Program-made: the position numbers and the translations under genes | In this document: in pieces, positions 1-10,470 of the stretch | Layout: every line of letters begins with the position of its first letter | Position numbering within the stretch: the first letter of the stretch is position 1 | The notes under the pieces: model-generated | What the model saw: only the letters and a program-made list of their open reading frames with translations | Told to the model about the DNA's origin: nothing | Databases searched by the model: none | From: Pantoea piersonii | GTDB lineage: Bacteria; Pseudomonadota; Gammaproteobacteria; Enterobacterales; Enterobacteriaceae | DNA: 64,000 nt | Assembly: GCF_003612015.1 (NCBI RefSeq) | Contig: NZ_RARB01000002.1 | Location: forward strand, 621,590-685,589 | Direction of reading: 5' to 3'

Positions 1-73
1 CACCAAGCTGGCGCTGCGAGAGATAGGGGGTAATTTGCTTCACCACCGGCAGGGAGAAAATTTTATCTTGCAT
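1..73 (-). CDS. yeaD: D-hexose-6-phosphate epimerase YeaD, N-terminal fragment
   Basis: Only the first 24 codons are present and the gene runs off the left edge. The readable N terminus begins MQDKIFSLPVV and resembles the start of YeaD, an aldose-1-epimerase-like hexose-6-phosphate mutarotase. A strong AGGAAGGA ribosome site lies just upstream of the ATG. The position directly downstream of gapA on the same strand is the E. coli arrangement and supports the call. The gapA terminator lies between the two genes. Confidence 0.7.
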   Translation of the reverse strand, partial: MQDKIFSLPVVKQITPYLSQRQLG

Positions 74-97
74 AACCGAATCCTTCCTGTTGCTACG

Positions 98-125
98 ATA
101 AAAAAGGGCGACCGAAGTCGCCCTT
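98..125 (-). terminator. gapA rho-independent terminator
   Basis: A perfect 9-bp stem (104-112 with 117-125) closes a UUCG loop when read on the minus strand. It is followed by a run of T residues, as expected for an intrinsic terminator just after the gapA stop codon. Confidence 0.85.
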
Positions 126-148
126 ATTGTCTGTCGTGACCGGTATGC

Positions 149-1156
<1,008 letters not shown>

Positions 1157-1187
1157 CTATTTGTTAGTGAATAAAAGGTTGGCTGTA

Positions 1188-1215
1188 AAATTACAAAAAC
1201 CTTACCAGGCGTCAA
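1188..1215 (-). promoter_or_regulatory. gapA promoter (P1-like)
   Basis: On the minus strand a -35 TTGACG (1210-1215) and a -10 TAATTT (1188-1193) are separated by 16 bp, about 45 bp upstream of the gapA ATG. From memory this closely resembles the E. coli gapA P1 region. A second TTGACA at 1225-1230 may contribute. Confidence 0.7.
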
Positions 1216-1351
1216 GCGGAATCGTGTCAATAGTTGCGACAGGTCAATCCGTTCGACAGGAATAATTTGATGCGCAACCGCTTGCGCAACAAACGTGTTG
1301 AGGTGATGCTGAAACCCGAGAGCTGAATATAAAGGGATAGCATTAGCAAAA

Positions 1352-1367
1352 GGTGATCGAGGTCACA
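1352..1367. promoter_or_regulatory. Candidate CRP site in the gapA-msrB gap
   Basis: The sequence GGTGA-N6-TCACA differs from the CRP consensus TGTGA-N6-TCACA at one position. It lies about 208 bp upstream of gapA and 119 bp upstream of msrB, so the regulated gene is not obvious. The rest of the 341-bp gap (1145-1485) shows the gapA promoter and no further gene. Confidence 0.5.
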
Positions 1368-1485
1368 AATCTACGCTGCGAAAAAGAAGTCTGTCGACTA
1401 AGCACGAAAAAAGCCCCGGTAATGTTATTCGTTTGTTAGAATATTAGTCGATTTTTTCAGAATGACACTCTCCGGAACCACTCAA

Positions 1486-1896
1486 ATGGCTAAAGAAACC
1501 GCATCCGAAGCAAAAATTGCGCAATTGTCTGAAATGCAGCGCTATGTTACTCAACATCGTGGCACTGAACCGCCTTTCAGCGGCGCGCTTCTGCACAATA
1601 AACAGGAAGGCATCTACCACTGTCTGGTCTGCAACGCGCCGCTGTTTCTCTCGGAGACAAAGTATGACTCCGGCTGCGGCTGGCCGAGCTTCTATCAGCC
1701 GGTCAGCGATGACGCGATTCGCTATCTGGAAGATGACTCTCACGGTATGCACCGCATTGAGATCCGCTGTAACAACTGCGACGCCCATCTGGGACACGTT
1801 TTTCCAGATGGTCCGCAGCCGACCGGCGAGCGCTACTGCGTAAACTCGGCGTCGCTGAGTTTTACTGACGAACAGGGCGAAGAAAAGCAGGGGTAA
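1486..1896 (+). CDS. msrB: Peptide-methionine (R)-S-oxide reductase MsrB
   Basis: Repairs oxidised proteins by reducing methionine-R-sulfoxide in the cytoplasm. The 136-residue product shows two zinc-binding CxxC pairs (CLVC and CNNC), the signature GCGWPSFY, and the catalytic cysteine at residue 118 in RYCVNSASL. An upstream in-frame ATG at 1462 would add eight residues. The start at 1486 is chosen because it gives [11 protein letters not shown] and nearly the E. coli length of 137; neither start has a strong ribosome site. yeaC follows after 3 bp, so the two probably form an operon. Confidence 0.95.
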   Translation: MAKETASEAKIAQLSEMQRYVTQHRGTEPPFSGALLHNKQEGIYHCLVCNAPLFLSETKYDSGCGWPSFYQPVSDDAIRYLEDDSHGMHRIEIRCNNCDAHLGHVFPDGPQPTGERYCVNSASLSFTDEQGEEKQG

Positions 1897-1899
1897 AGG

Positions 1900-2181
1900 A
1901 TGAAACAACAGCTCGAAACCATGCTCGACGCCATGACGCCTGAGGTTTATGAGCGCCTGGCGACGGCGGTGGAAACCGGCAAGTGGCCAGACGGCGTGGC
2001 GCTGACTCAGGAGCAGCGTGATAACTGCATGCAGCTGGTGATGCTCTATCAGGCACGCCATAACGAGGCGCCGCAGCATATGACTATCGGCAAAGGCGGC
2101 GAGATGGTGACGAAATCGAAAAGAGAGCTGAAGGAAGAGTTCGGCATCGATAGCGAGATTACACGCATCAACCTGCACTAA
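1900..2181 (+). CDS. yeaC: YeaC family protein (DUF1315)
   Basis: Small cytoplasmic protein of unknown function, 93 residues. It shows the family core MTPEVYERL and KWPDGVALT, followed by a conserved LVMLYQARHN stretch. It is co-directional with msrB and follows it by 3 bp, as in E. coli. No catalytic motif or membrane segment is visible. An AAAGGATG sequence precedes the ATG. Confidence 0.9.
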   Translation: MKQQLETMLDAMTPEVYERLATAVETGKWPDGVALTQEQRDNCMQLVMLYQARHNEAPQHMTIGKGGEMVTKSKRELKEEFGIDSEITRINLH

Positions 2182-2183
2182 GC

Positions 2184-2210
2184 ATAAGGCCGACGTTGCG
2201 TCGGCCTTAT
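2184..2210. terminator. Bidirectional terminator between yeaC and pncA
   Basis: A perfect 12-bp inverted repeat with a 3-nt loop lies between two convergent genes. It is T-rich on the plus side and A-rich on the other, so it can act in both directions. Confidence 0.85.
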
Positions 2211-2219
2211 TGTATTTAA

Positions 2220-2828
2220 TTAAATCAGCACGGCGCCTTGCGCCTTCATCTGGGCGAAAGCGATCTCGCTGTCTTCCGGACTGAGATTCACGCCGCGGCA
2301 GCCTTCTTTTACCACGGTCACCTGATAACCCAGCTCCAGCGCGTCCAGCACGCTGTATTTCACGCAGTAGTCCGTTGCAATCCCCAGCATCACCAGATGG
2401 GTAATGCCGCGCGCCTGCAGCCAGCTGTCCAGTTCGGTTTTGCGGCGATGACCGTTGTCGAAAAAGGCGCTGTAGCTGTCGACATCGACATCCTGACCTT
2501 TATGAAATACCGCGTCGATCAGGTTGCGATCGAGGCCGGGGTGAAGTTCGGCGCCAGCAGAGCCCTGAATGCCATGATCCGGCCACCAGATCTGCGCCAG
2601 CCCGTTCAGTTCGCCCAGCGTATAGACCGGCTCGCCGGAAACCGATGCGAAGCTGCCATGGTTGGCCGGATGCCAGTCCTGGAGCGCCAGCACATATTCG
2701 CCTCGGGCGCGAAATTCCCGCGCATAACGATTAGCGACCGGTACGGTCATATCGCCTTCGTGCACGGCCATTGGACCGCCCGGACAAAAGTCGTTTTGGA
2801 TATCTATGATAATGAGGGCCTGCTTCAT
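2220..2828 (-). CDS. pncA: Nicotinamidase PncA
   Basis: Hydrolyses nicotinamide to nicotinate and ammonia in the NAD salvage pathway. The 202-residue isochorismatase-fold protein shows the family triad: Asp9 in IIDIQNDFCPGG, a lysine in FHKGQDVD, and a cysteine in IATDYCVKYS. Metal-binding residues lie in DWHPANHGSF. It is slightly shorter than the E. coli protein (about 213). It lies 17 bp downstream of ansA on the same strand, the E. coli arrangement. Confidence 0.95.
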   Translation of the reverse strand: MKQALIIIDIQNDFCPGGPMAVHEGDMTVPVANRYAREFRARGEYVLALQDWHPANHGSFASVSGEPVYTLGELNGLAQIWWPDHGIQGSAGAELHPGLDRNLIDAVFHKGQDVDVDSYSAFFDNGHRRKTELDSWLQARGITHLVMLGIATDYCVKYSVLDALELGYQVTVVKEGCRGVNLSPEDSEIAFAQMKAQGAVLI

Positions 2829-2845
2829 AACAGGTGGCTCCGTAA

Positions 2846-3859
2846 TTAGTCTTCGGTCAGTTCACCGCGCAAGTTTTGCTGCATCCTGGCGCGAATCTGA
2901 TCGCAGGAGAGCGCCTGACTCAGTAAAAAGTGGAGCTTGGTCAGCGCGGCTTCCACCGTTAAATCAAATCCGCTAATAACGCCCGCATGCTCAAGAGCGT
3001 TGCCGGTGGCGTAGCCGCCCATATTCACCTTGCCCGAAATACACTGGGTCAGGTTAACCACGACAATGCCGCGATCGCTGGCCTGCTGCAGCTCGGCAAG
3101 GAACTCGGCATTCTGCGGCGCATTGCCGACGCCATAGGAGCGCAGAATAAGCGCTTTAACCGGCTGGCGTAAAAAGTTGCGCACCACGTCCGCCGAAATG
3201 CCCGGATAAATGGTGACGACACCGATAGGCTGAGGCGTAATGGTATGCACCTTCAGCGGGCCTTTTCCTTGCGGCGCGGGCGGCGTATTCAGACGACGAA
3301 TATGGATGCCCGCCTCCAGTAGCGCAGAGAGGTTCGGCGACGCAAAGGCGTTAAAGCCGTCCGCATGCGCTTTTGTGGTGCGGTTGCCGCGATAGAGCTG
3401 ATTGTTGAAAAACAGCGATACCTCGTTAACGGGATAGTTCGCCGCAACGTAGAGGGCATTAAGCAGGTTCTGCTGGCCATCGGAGCGTAGCTCCGCCAGC
3501 GGGATCTGCGAGCCGGTTACGATCACGGGCTTCGCCAGGTTCTCCAGCATAAACGACAGGGCCGACGCGGTGAACGCCATGGTATCGGTTCCATGCAGGA
3601 TAACAAATCCATCGTAACGATCATAATTTTGTCGAATATCTTCCGCGATCGACTGCCAGTCTTCGGGTGTCATATCGGAGGAGTCGATTAGCGGATCGTA
3701 TTCGTGAATAGTGAAATCGGGCATTTCAGGGCGGTGGAACTCCGGCATATTCGCCAACTGCTGCTGCAGATGACCTGAAACCGGTATATAGCCCTGTGCA
3801 GAGCGCTGCATGCCGATGGTGCCGCCCGTATAAGCGACATAGATATTTTTCTTTTGCAT
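2846..3859 (-). CDS. ansA: Cytoplasmic L-asparaginase I
   Basis: Hydrolyses asparagine to aspartate and ammonia in the cytoplasm. The 337-residue product has the two asparaginase threonine signatures, YTGGTIGM near the N terminus and LHGTDTMAFTAS near residue 90. There is no signal peptide, which fits type I rather than periplasmic type II. The ATG at 3859 is preferred over a GTG one codon upstream because it gives MQKKNIYVAYTGG. It is probably co-transcribed with pncA. Confidence 0.96.
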   Translation of the reverse strand: MQKKNIYVAYTGGTIGMQRSAQGYIPVSGHLQQQLANMPEFHRPEMPDFTIHEYDPLIDSSDMTPEDWQSIAEDIRQNYDRYDGFVILHGTDTMAFTASALSFMLENLAKPVIVTGSQIPLAELRSDGQQNLLNALYVAANYPVNEVSLFFNNQLYRGNRTTKAHADGFNAFASPNLSALLEAGIHIRRLNTPPAPQGKGPLKVHTITPQPIGVVTIYPGISADVVRNFLRQPVKALILRSYGVGNAPQNAEFLAELQQASDRGIVVVNLTQCISGKVNMGGYATGNALEHAGVISGFDLTVEAALTKLHFLLSQALSCDQIRARMQQNLRGELTED

Positions 3860-3943
3860 CACAAACTCAGACTTGCCGTAAAACGCGCAGTATAAGGGGA
3901 AAGCAGGGGAAAAGCAGCCCGGTCTACGACCGGGCTGCGAGCT

Positions 3944-5803
3944 TTATCGCACTTCGCCGCAGTTCAGACAGAACGCATAGCGATTTTGCGGATCGTTGAG
4001 ATTATTCAGCAGGCCAGGCTGTTGCTTCATGGCGCTCATCACATCCAGCATTGGCGCAGGCAGCCAGGCTTTCAGCGTTGTCGGCAGCACAGCCTGTGCC
4101 GAGGCGCTGACCTGGTTAAGCAGCATATCGAACATGCCGGGCTGATCCTGATACCAGGCCAGCTGCGGCTTCGCGACTTTCGCCAGTTCGCCCGCTTTTT
4201 TCACGGCGTCGTCAAAGTCGCCCAGCGCATCCACCAGACCGTTGGCTTTCGCATCACTGCCGGTCCAGACATGGCCCTGCGCGATAGCGTCGATTTGCTC
4301 CGGCGTTTTATGACGCGATGCGGCAACCAGACCGACAAAGTTGCGGTAGCCGTTTTCAATCGTCAGCTGCATCAGCTGCTGGACCTCGGTCGGCAAGGCT
4401 TTGGTAGAGGCGACGTCCGCCAGCGGCGAAGTAGCAACGCCATCCGTATGCACGCCGATGCTGTCCAGACTGTTTTCCAGCGTATTGATCACGCCGAAAA
4501 TACCGATCGAACCGGTCAGGGTGCTGGGGTTCGCAACGATATAGTCGGCTGGCGTCGAAATCCAGTAGCCGCCTGAAGCCGCCATGCCGCCCATAGAGAC
4601 GACGACGGGCTTACCGGCCGCGTGTGCCGCCGCCAGCTCTTCGCGGATCGCTTCAGAAGCCGTGACGCTGCCGCCAGGGCTGTTGACGCGCAGAATAATC
4701 GCTTTGATTTTAGGATCGAGACGGGCATCGCGGATCTGCGAGGCGGTGGTGTCGCCGCCAACGTTGCCCGGGGTCTCTTCGCCGTCCATAATCGCGCCGC
4801 TCGCCATCACAACCGCGATGTTGCCATCCCGCTGGGTCGGTTGTTTAACGTTGTAGTCATAGATGCTGACGCTGTGATAGTCGTTACTGGCTTTATCCCA
4901 GCCGAAGGTTTTCACCAGCTCCTGATCGGCCGCCGCACGGCTGTCCAGCACGTCCACCAGTTTGTTATTCAGCGCATATTTGGCCGTATCGCCGTTCACC
5001 GCCTCAAGGCCAGCAATAACGGCCGCCGCGCCAGGGAAGAGCTGTTCCGGCGTAATCTGACGGTTGCCCGCCACGGTATTCAGGTAGTTCTGCCACAGCT
5101 GACCGACCCAGCGGCTGTCGGCGTCACGCGCCGCCTGCGACATATCGTCGCGCAGGAAAGGCTCGACCGCTGACTTATAGGTGCCGACGCGGAAGACGTG
5201 GGAGTTCACCTTCAGCTTATCCAGCAGCGTTTTATAGTAGAGGCCGTTAGTGGCGAAGCCGTGCAGATCGACGGTGCCCTGCGGAGAAAGGTAGATTTTG
5301 CTGGCGTAGCTGGCGAGATAGTATTGCGCCTGACTATAGCTGTCGCCCAGTGCAAAAATGGGCTTGCCGCTGTCGCGGAACTCGCGCAGTGCTTTGCCAA
5401 CATATTGCAGAGAAGGCTGATCGCCACCGGCGAATTCGCGCAGATCCAGCACCATGCCGGTAATATTTTTATCGCTCTTCGCCTGACGGATGGCGTCGAC
5501 CACATCGAACAGCGAGTTCTCCTGCAGGCGATCGCTATTCGCGCCCAGCAGCTGACGTCCCAGCTTGCTCAGCTTATTGCTGACCGAAGGCTTATCCACC
5601 AGCACGCCGGTAAGATCGACTTTCAGCGCGCCTTGTTGCAGCGGCGTCGAGTTGCTGCCGGAACCGCTGACCTGCAGCCAGATGCCGACGCCAATCAGGA
5701 TTAAGAAGATCAGGAACAGATTGAGAATAAACTCCCTGATAAAATTCAGCACTCGCCATGTCCATCGGAACAGACCGGCAATAATTCGCCACAATGTGCG
5801 CAT
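3944..5803 (-). CDS. sppA: Signal peptide peptidase SppA (protease IV)
   Basis: Inner-membrane serine protease that degrades cleaved signal peptides. The product is 619 residues (E. coli 618). It has one N-terminal membrane segment (about residues 20-45) followed by two S49 protease domains. The Ser-Lys dyad is visible as Lys210 in VGTYKSAVEP and Ser410 in GMAASGGYW, one residue later than in E. coli. Longer in-frame starts exist at 5815 and 5869. The ATG at 5803 has a GGAGAG ribosome site 6 bp upstream and gives the family N terminus MRTLWR. Confidence 0.97.
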   Translation of the reverse strand: MRTLWRIIAGLFRWTWRVLNFIREFILNLFLIFLILIGVGIWLQVSGSGSNSTPLQQGALKVDLTGVLVDKPSVSNKLSKLGRQLLGANSDRLQENSLFDVVDAIRQAKSDKNITGMVLDLREFAGGDQPSLQYVGKALREFRDSGKPIFALGDSYSQAQYYLASYASKIYLSPQGTVDLHGFATNGLYYKTLLDKLKVNSHVFRVGTYKSAVEPFLRDDMSQAARDADSRWVGQLWQNYLNTVAGNRQITPEQLFPGAAAVIAGLEAVNGDTAKYALNNKLVDVLDSRAAADQELVKTFGWDKASNDYHSVSIYDYNVKQPTQRDGNIAVVMASGAIMDGEETPGNVGGDTTASQIRDARLDPKIKAIILRVNSPGGSVTASEAIREELAAAHAAGKPVVVSMGGMAASGGYWISTPADYIVANPSTLTGSIGIFGVINTLENSLDSIGVHTDGVATSPLADVASTKALPTEVQQLMQLTIENGYRNFVGLVAASRHKTPEQIDAIAQGHVWTGSDAKANGLVDALGDFDDAVKKAGELAKVAKPQLAWYQDQPGMFDMLLNQVSASAQAVLPTTLKAWLPAPMLDVMSAMKQQPGLLNNLNDPQNRYAFCLNCGEVR

Positions 5804-5975
5804 CAGACTCTCCATTTTCGCTAGCGGAAAGCGGTCGCCGCGCGGCTCCGCCTTCCATGACGCCCTCATCCTAAAGAGCGGCGTGGAAAATGTCAGCAGG
5901 AAATCGCGGCGGACTGTTACAAAAGATCAGGCTGTGCCAGGATTAGCCAACGCGTTATGACATCAGGAGAAAACC

Positions 5976-6527
5976 ATGGATGCACTTGAATTACTGGTCA
6001 ATCGTCGCTCTGCTTCGCGTCTGACCGAGCCGGCGCCTTCCGGCGAGAGTCTGCAAAACATTATCCGGGCCGGGATGCGTGCGCCGGATCACGGCACGCT
6101 GCAGCCGTGGCGCTTTGTGATCGTTGAGAATGAAGGGCGCGATCGTCTGAGCGCGCTGCTGGAAGAGGCGGCGCGTGAGGCGCAGCTGGATGACAAGGCG
6201 ATTGATAAAGCTGCGCGCTCGCCATTCCGCGCGCCAATGATCATCACCGTTATCGCCCACTGCGAAGAGCATCCTAAGGTGCCGCGCTGGGAGCAGGTGG
6301 TGTCAGCGGGATGTGCAGTGATGGCGATGCAGATGGCGGCAGCGGCGCAGGGCTTCAACGGCATCTGGCGCAGCGGCCCCTGGACCGACAATGCGCGCGT
6401 GCGCAGCGCCTTCAACTGCCGTGAACAGGACGCTATTGTTGGCTTCCTCTACCTTGGCACGCCGCAGTTAAAATCCAGCACCACCGTAATTCATCCCGAC
6501 ACCGCGCCTTTTGTCAGCTATTTCTAG
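5976..6527 (+). CDS. ydjA: Nitroreductase family protein YdjA
   Basis: Small FMN-dependent oxidoreductase of the nitroreductase fold, 183 residues as in E. coli; its physiological substrate is not established. The N terminus has the flavin-contacting RRSASRL motif, followed by [12 protein letters not shown] and the C-terminal [17 protein letters not shown] ribosome site precedes the ATG. In E. coli selD follows ydjA; here topB follows directly after a 177-bp gap. Confidence 0.94.
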   Translation: MDALELLVNRRSASRLTEPAPSGESLQNIIRAGMRAPDHGTLQPWRFVIVENEGRDRLSALLEEAAREAQLDDKAIDKAARSPFRAPMIITVIAHCEEHPKVPRWEQVVSAGCAVMAMQMAAAAQGFNGIWRSGPWTDNARVRSAFNCREQDAIVGFLYLGTPQLKSSTTVIHPDTAPFVSYF

Positions 6528-6704
6528 CTGACGGCTCCTCTCTTCATATGACAGCTGAGCGGGTTGCGCGGATCCTGTGCGACCGATCCAGAAGTGGCCC
6601 GCCAGAGCTTACCTCCGTATCAGGAAACGTCTAAGATAGCGCAGCGCCTCTGTCGCGTTAGCCGAATGACCTTCATACCCTGAAGTAAAGGATCTTTCTG
6701 ACCC

Positions 6705-8624
6705 ATGCGTTTGTTTATTGCGGAAAAACCCAGCCTTGGCCGCGCGATCGCCGATGTGTTGCCTAAACCCCACCGTCGCGGCGAAGGCTTTATCGCCTGC
6801 GGCGACGATCAGGTCGTTACCTGGTGCGTCGGGCATTTGCTGGAGCAGGCGCAGCCGGACAGCTACGACAGCCGCTATGCGCGCTGGTCGCTGGCCGACC
6901 TGCCGATCATCCCGCAAAAATGGCAGTTACAGCCGCGCCCTTCGGTGGCGAAGCAGCTTAAAGTGATCGAGAAGTTGCTGAAGCAGGCCAGCGAGGTGGT
7001 ACATGCTGGCGACCCCGACCGCGAAGGGCAGCTGCTGGTGGATGAAGTGCTGGACTATCTGCAGTTGCCGGCGGAAAAACGCAGCCGCGTCCAGCGCTGC
7101 CTGATTAACGACCTCAATCCGCAGGCGGTGGAGCGGGCAGTAAGCCGCCTGCGCGAAAACCGCGAATTTATTCCGCTGTGCGTTTCGGCGCTGGCGCGCG
7201 CGCGCGCCGACTGGCTCTACGGCATTAATATGACGCGCGCCTGGACGCTACTGGGACGCAATGCGGGCTATGACGGCGTGCTGTCGGTCGGCCGCGTGCA
7301 GACGCCGGTTCTTGGCCTGGTGGTGCGCCGCGATGAAGAGATTGAAAACTTCATTCCCAGGGATTATTTCGAAGTAAAAGCCCATATCGTGACGCCAGAT
7401 CAGCAGCGCTTTGTCGCCAGCTGGGTGCCCAGCGACGCCTGCGAGCCCTGGCAGGATGAAGAGGGGCGTCTGCTGCACCGTGCGCTGGCGGATCATGTCG
7501 TCGCCCGCATTGCAGGTCAGCCTGCTCTCGTCACCAGCTATAACGATAAGCGCGAAGGCGAGGGCGCGCCGCTGCCTTTTTCGCTCTCCAGCCTGCAGAT
7601 CGAGGCGGCGAAGCGCTACGGACTGAGCGCGCAAACGGTACTGGACACCTGCCAGAAGCTCTATGAAACCCATAAGCTGATCACTTATCCGCGTTCTGAC
7701 TGCCGCTATCTGCCGGAAGAGCATTTTGCCGGTCGTCACGCAGTGCTAAAGGCGATTCAGGCGCATGCGGGCGCGATGACGCCGCCGGACGACTTTAGCG
7801 CCGATCGCCGTAACCGCTGCTGGGATGACAAGAAGGTCGATGCCCACCACGCCATTATCCCTACCGCCCGCGCCAGCGCGGTGCGGCTGACGGAGAACGA
7901 GCAGAACGTGTATGCCCTGATCGCGCGCCAGTATCTGATGCAGTTTTGTCCCGACGCGGTCTTTCGCAAATGCGTGATCGAGCTGGATATCGCGGGCGGC
8001 AAGTTTGTCGCCAAAGCGCGCTTTCTTGCCGAGGCGGGCTGGCGCGCGCTGCTGGGCAGCAAAGAGCGCGACGAGGAGAATGACGGGACGCCGCTGCCGG
8101 TTGTGGCGAAGAATGACGAACTGCTCTGTGAGCGTGGCGAGGTACTGGCGAAGCAGACCCAGCCGCCGCGCCCGTTTACCGACGCGACGCTGCTGTCCGC
8201 GATGACCGGCATCGCCCGCTTTGTACAGGATAAAGAATTAAAGAAAGTGCTGCGTGCGACCGATGGTTTAGGAACGGAGGCCACGCGCGCCGGGATTATC
8301 GAGCTGCTGTTCCGCCGCGCATTTCTGGTAAAGAATGGACGCTATATCAACGCAACCGCCGCAGGAAGGGCATTGATCCATTCGCTGCCGGAGCTGGCGG
8401 CCCGTCCCGATATGACGGCGCAGTGGGAATCTACCCTGACGCGCATCAGCGAGAAAGCGTGCCGCTATGAGGAGTTTATGCAACCGCTGGTCAGTACGCT
8501 GACCGAACTGATCCATCAGGCGCGCCAGCAGCCCAGTGCGATGGCCTTTCGCGGGCTGCCCGCAACAGGGCAGAAGAAACGTCCGAAACGGACGGCGAAA
8601 CGAAAAGAGAAGGAGAGCGAGTAA
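6705..8624 (+). CDS. topB: DNA topoisomerase III
   Basis: Type IA topoisomerase that decatenates replicated DNA. The 639-residue product has an N-terminal TOPRIM domain ([12 protein letters not shown] and the acidic motif [10 protein letters not shown]) and a central cleavage domain with the catalytic tyrosine at residue 328 in ITYPRSDC. The C terminus is basic ([14 protein letters not shown]), consistent with DNA contacts. It is slightly shorter than E. coli TopB (653). The stop overlaps the ynjH start by one base (TAATG), implying translational coupling. Confidence 0.97.
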   Translation: MRLFIAEKPSLGRAIADVLPKPHRRGEGFIACGDDQVVTWCVGHLLEQAQPDSYDSRYARWSLADLPIIPQKWQLQPRPSVAKQLKVIEKLLKQASEVVHAGDPDREGQLLVDEVLDYLQLPAEKRSRVQRCLINDLNPQAVERAVSRLRENREFIPLCVSALARARADWLYGINMTRAWTLLGRNAGYDGVLSVGRVQTPVLGLVVRRDEEIENFIPRDYFEVKAHIVTPDQQRFVASWVPSDACEPWQDEEGRLLHRALADHVVARIAGQPALVTSYNDKREGEGAPLPFSLSSLQIEAAKRYGLSAQTVLDTCQKLYETHKLITYPRSDCRYLPEEHFAGRHAVLKAIQAHAGAMTPPDDFSADRRNRCWDDKKVDAHHAIIPTARASAVRLTENEQNVYALIARQYLMQFCPDAVFRKCVIELDIAGGKFVAKARFLAEAGWRALLGSKERDEENDGTPLPVVAKNDELLCERGEVLAKQTQPPRPFTDATLLSAMTGIARFVQDKELKKVLRATDGLGTEATRAGIIELLFRRAFLVKNGRYINATAAGRALIHSLPELAARPDMTAQWESTLTRISEKACRYEEFMQPLVSTLTELIHQARQQPSAMAFRGLPATGQKKRPKRTAKRKEKESE

Positions 8625-8926
8625 TGCGTTATTTCGCCGGTTTTTGGGTTATTGCGGCGCTGTTAAGCGGTTCAGCCATGGCGAATCCTGTGCACTCGCA
8701 TCAGCAGGAATATAACGCTGGCGGTAATGCGGATGTGGTGGTGGATATGCCGCCTGAAGTCTGGACGCAAAATCAAAGCGCGCCGAGCTGCCAGCAGTGC
8801 TGTATTTTTGAGAATCGTAATTACAGCGAGGGTGCGGTGGTGAAGTCGGAAGGGGTGCTGCTGCAGTGTGCGCGTGATGAAAAGGTGCTCGGCACCAATC
8901 CGCTAATCTGGAAAATCGTGAAGTAA
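8624..8926 (+). CDS. ynjH: YnjH family secreted protein (DUF1496)
   Basis: A 100-residue protein with a clear N-terminal signal peptide (hydrophobic FWVIAALLSGSAMA, probable cleavage after AMA), so probably periplasmic. The mature part has four cysteines, including CQQCC, and the segment NYSEGAVVKSEGVLLQC typical of DUF1496/YnjH as I recall it. Function is unknown. It overlaps topB by one base and converges on xthA. In E. coli ynjH lies near nudG and gdhA in the same neighbourhood. Confidence 0.75.
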   Translation: MRYFAGFWVIAALLSGSAMANPVHSHQQEYNAGGNADVVVDMPPEVWTQNQSAPSCQQCCIFENRNYSEGAVVKSEGVLLQCARDEKVLGTNPLIWKIVK

Positions 8927-8927
8927 G

Positions 8928-8950
8928 CGGCGTGGCGCATCGCCACGCCG
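8928..8950. terminator. Hairpin between convergent ynjH and xthA
   Basis: A perfect 10-bp GC-rich stem with a CAT loop lies directly between the two stop codons. It lacks a clear T run, so it may stabilise 3' ends rather than terminate on its own. Confidence 0.55.
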
Positions 8951-8955
8951 GCGCG

Positions 8956-9762
8956 TCAGAACTGGAAGGTTGACCAGACCGGCGCGTGGTCGGACGGTTT
9001 TTCCATGCTGCGGATTTCGTAGTCGATCCCTGTCTCTACGCAGCGCGCGGCCAGCGGCTGGCTGGCCAGCAGCAGATCGATACGCAATCCGCGATTGTCA
9101 TCGAAGCCTCTTGAGCGATAGTCGAACCAGGAGAAGCGGTCGCTGACTTCAGGATTTTTTTCGCGGAAGGTATCCACCAGACCCCATTTCAGCAGGCGAT
9201 CCATCCACTCGCGCTCTTCCGGCAGAAATGAGCACTTGCCGGTGCGCAACCAGCGTTTACGGCTATCTTCGCCAATGCCGATATCGAGATCGGTGCTGCT
9301 GATGTTCATATCGCCCATAATCAGCACCGGCTTATCTGCCAGCAGACTCTGCTCCAGGTAGGATTGCAGATCGCGATAAAATTTCTCTTTCGCCGGAAAT
9401 TTTACCGGATGATCGCGGCTCTCTCCCTGCGGGAAATAGCCATTGATCACGGTAATGTCGCCTATCGGACTCGGAATTTCCGCCATGATCAGACGCCGCT
9501 GCGCCTCGTCATCGTCGCCGGGAAAGCCGCGGCGCACCGATACCGGTTGTACCTTGGTCATCAGCGCCACGCCGTAATGGCCTTTCTGGCCGTGATAAAA
9601 GACGTTATAGCCGAGTTTCGCCACCTCTTCGAGGGGGAACATATCGTCATGCACTTTGGTTTCCTGCAGGCCGATAACGTCTGGCTGATGCTGTTCAACC
9701 AGCGCTTCAAGCTGGTGGGGCCGGGCGCGCAACCCGTTGATGTTGAATGAAACAAATTTCAT
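8956..9762 (-). CDS. xthA: Exonuclease III
   Basis: Major AP endonuclease and 3'-5' exonuclease of base-excision repair. The product is 268 residues, the E. coli length. Catalytic motifs of the exonuclease/endonuclease/phosphatase fold are visible: Glu34 in [10 protein letters not shown], Asp and Asn in MGDMNIS, and the C-terminal KPSDHAPVW. It is the last gene of the gapA-xthA block before the synteny changes to the tyrT region. Confidence 0.98.
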   Translation of the reverse strand: MKFVSFNINGLRARPHQLEALVEQHQPDVIGLQETKVHDDMFPLEEVAKLGYNVFYHGQKGHYGVALMTKVQPVSVRRGFPGDDDEAQRRLIMAEIPSPIGDITVINGYFPQGESRDHPVKFPAKEKFYRDLQSYLEQSLLADKPVLIMGDMNISSTDLDIGIGEDSRKRWLRTGKCSFLPEEREWMDRLLKWGLVDTFREKNPEVSDRFSWFDYRSRGFDDNRGLRIDLLLASQPLAARCVETGIDYEIRSMEKPSDHAPVWSTFQF

Positions 9763-9849
9763 GGCGTGGACCAGTGTTCTGCGAATGTTGCGCCGGATGG
9801 TAGCGATTTTTCAGGAAAAAGTCATGGAGATGCGTGCGATGCTGCGCCC
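9763..9849. other. xthA upstream region and likely synteny junction
   Basis: No gene or clear promoter is readable here. The stretch joins a block equivalent to 39-40 min of the E. coli map to one equivalent to 27-29 min. The 348-bp gap up to the first tRNA is otherwise filled by the tyrT-associated repeat. Confidence 0.5.
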
Positions 9850-10110
9850 GAAACTTCAGTCGACGCTTCTCACCCTTCTCCGCTGTAATTTCCGGGAAAA
9901 GCTGAGCGATAAATGAAATACAGGAGAATATAGAAGGATGGTGGTGGGAGAAGGATTATTCGGCGCGTTGCGCCTCACCCTCCGGACCGCGCGATGCGCG
10001 TTGTCTCGCTGCGCTCGACCCGAACCTTCGGTCGAAGTTTCTCATCCTTCTCCGCTGTAATTTCCGGGAAAAGCTGAGCGATAAATGAAATACAGGAGAA
10101 TATACAAGGA

Positions 10111-10129
<19 letters not shown>
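9850..10129 (-). repeat. tyrT-type downstream repeat carrying the tRNA 3' end (rtT/tpr-like)
   Basis: Two direct copies of about 108 bp (9850-9957 and 10022-10129) are offset by 172 bp and differ at roughly seven positions. Each copy includes 19 bp identical to the 3' end of the tRNA-Tyr genes; in the proximal copy this is the real tRNA 3' end, and in the distal copy (9939-9957) it is an orphan fragment. E. coli has an equivalent structure downstream of tyrT (178-bp repeats with 19 tRNA bases), the source of rtT RNA and the tpr reading frame. Here the array is shorter. No convincing protein gene is seen in it. Confidence 0.85.
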
Positions 10130-10195
<66 letters not shown>

Positions 10196-10240
10196 TGGGA
10201 TATGTTGGTAATGACCGGTCAGGCGAACATGTGATTCAGA

Positions 10241-10325
<85 letters not shown>

Positions 10326-10353
10326 ACTGGCCTGAATCATTGTGCCTGAAAGC

Positions 10354-10388
10354 GGGGCGCATCATACCAAATGCGTTCAGGGTGTAAA
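10354..10388 (-). promoter_or_regulatory. tyrT promoter with GC-rich discriminator
   Basis: On the minus strand TTTACA (10383-10388), a 16-bp spacer and TATGAT (10361-10366) are followed by GCGCCCC (10354-10360). This is the architecture of the stringently controlled E. coli tyrT promoter, and the -10 and discriminator appear identical to it. Upstream FIS sites would be expected but were not resolved. Confidence 0.9.
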
Positions 10389-10470
10389 GCGCCCAACAGA
10401 AAAATGTGAACCGTTTGCCCACTTTTTGCCCGTGGCGCTGAATTCACAGGCAATTCAGCGCCCGATGCGC

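Noticed and set aside
1444..2178. 244-residue minus-strand frame opposite msrB and yeaC
   Set aside because: It is antisense to two recognised genes and shows no family motif.
9939..9957. Orphan tRNA 3' end as a phage or island attachment site
   Set aside because: No integrase or foreign genes lie between it and the intact tRNA, and the flanking repeat structure matches the tyrT-type array instead.
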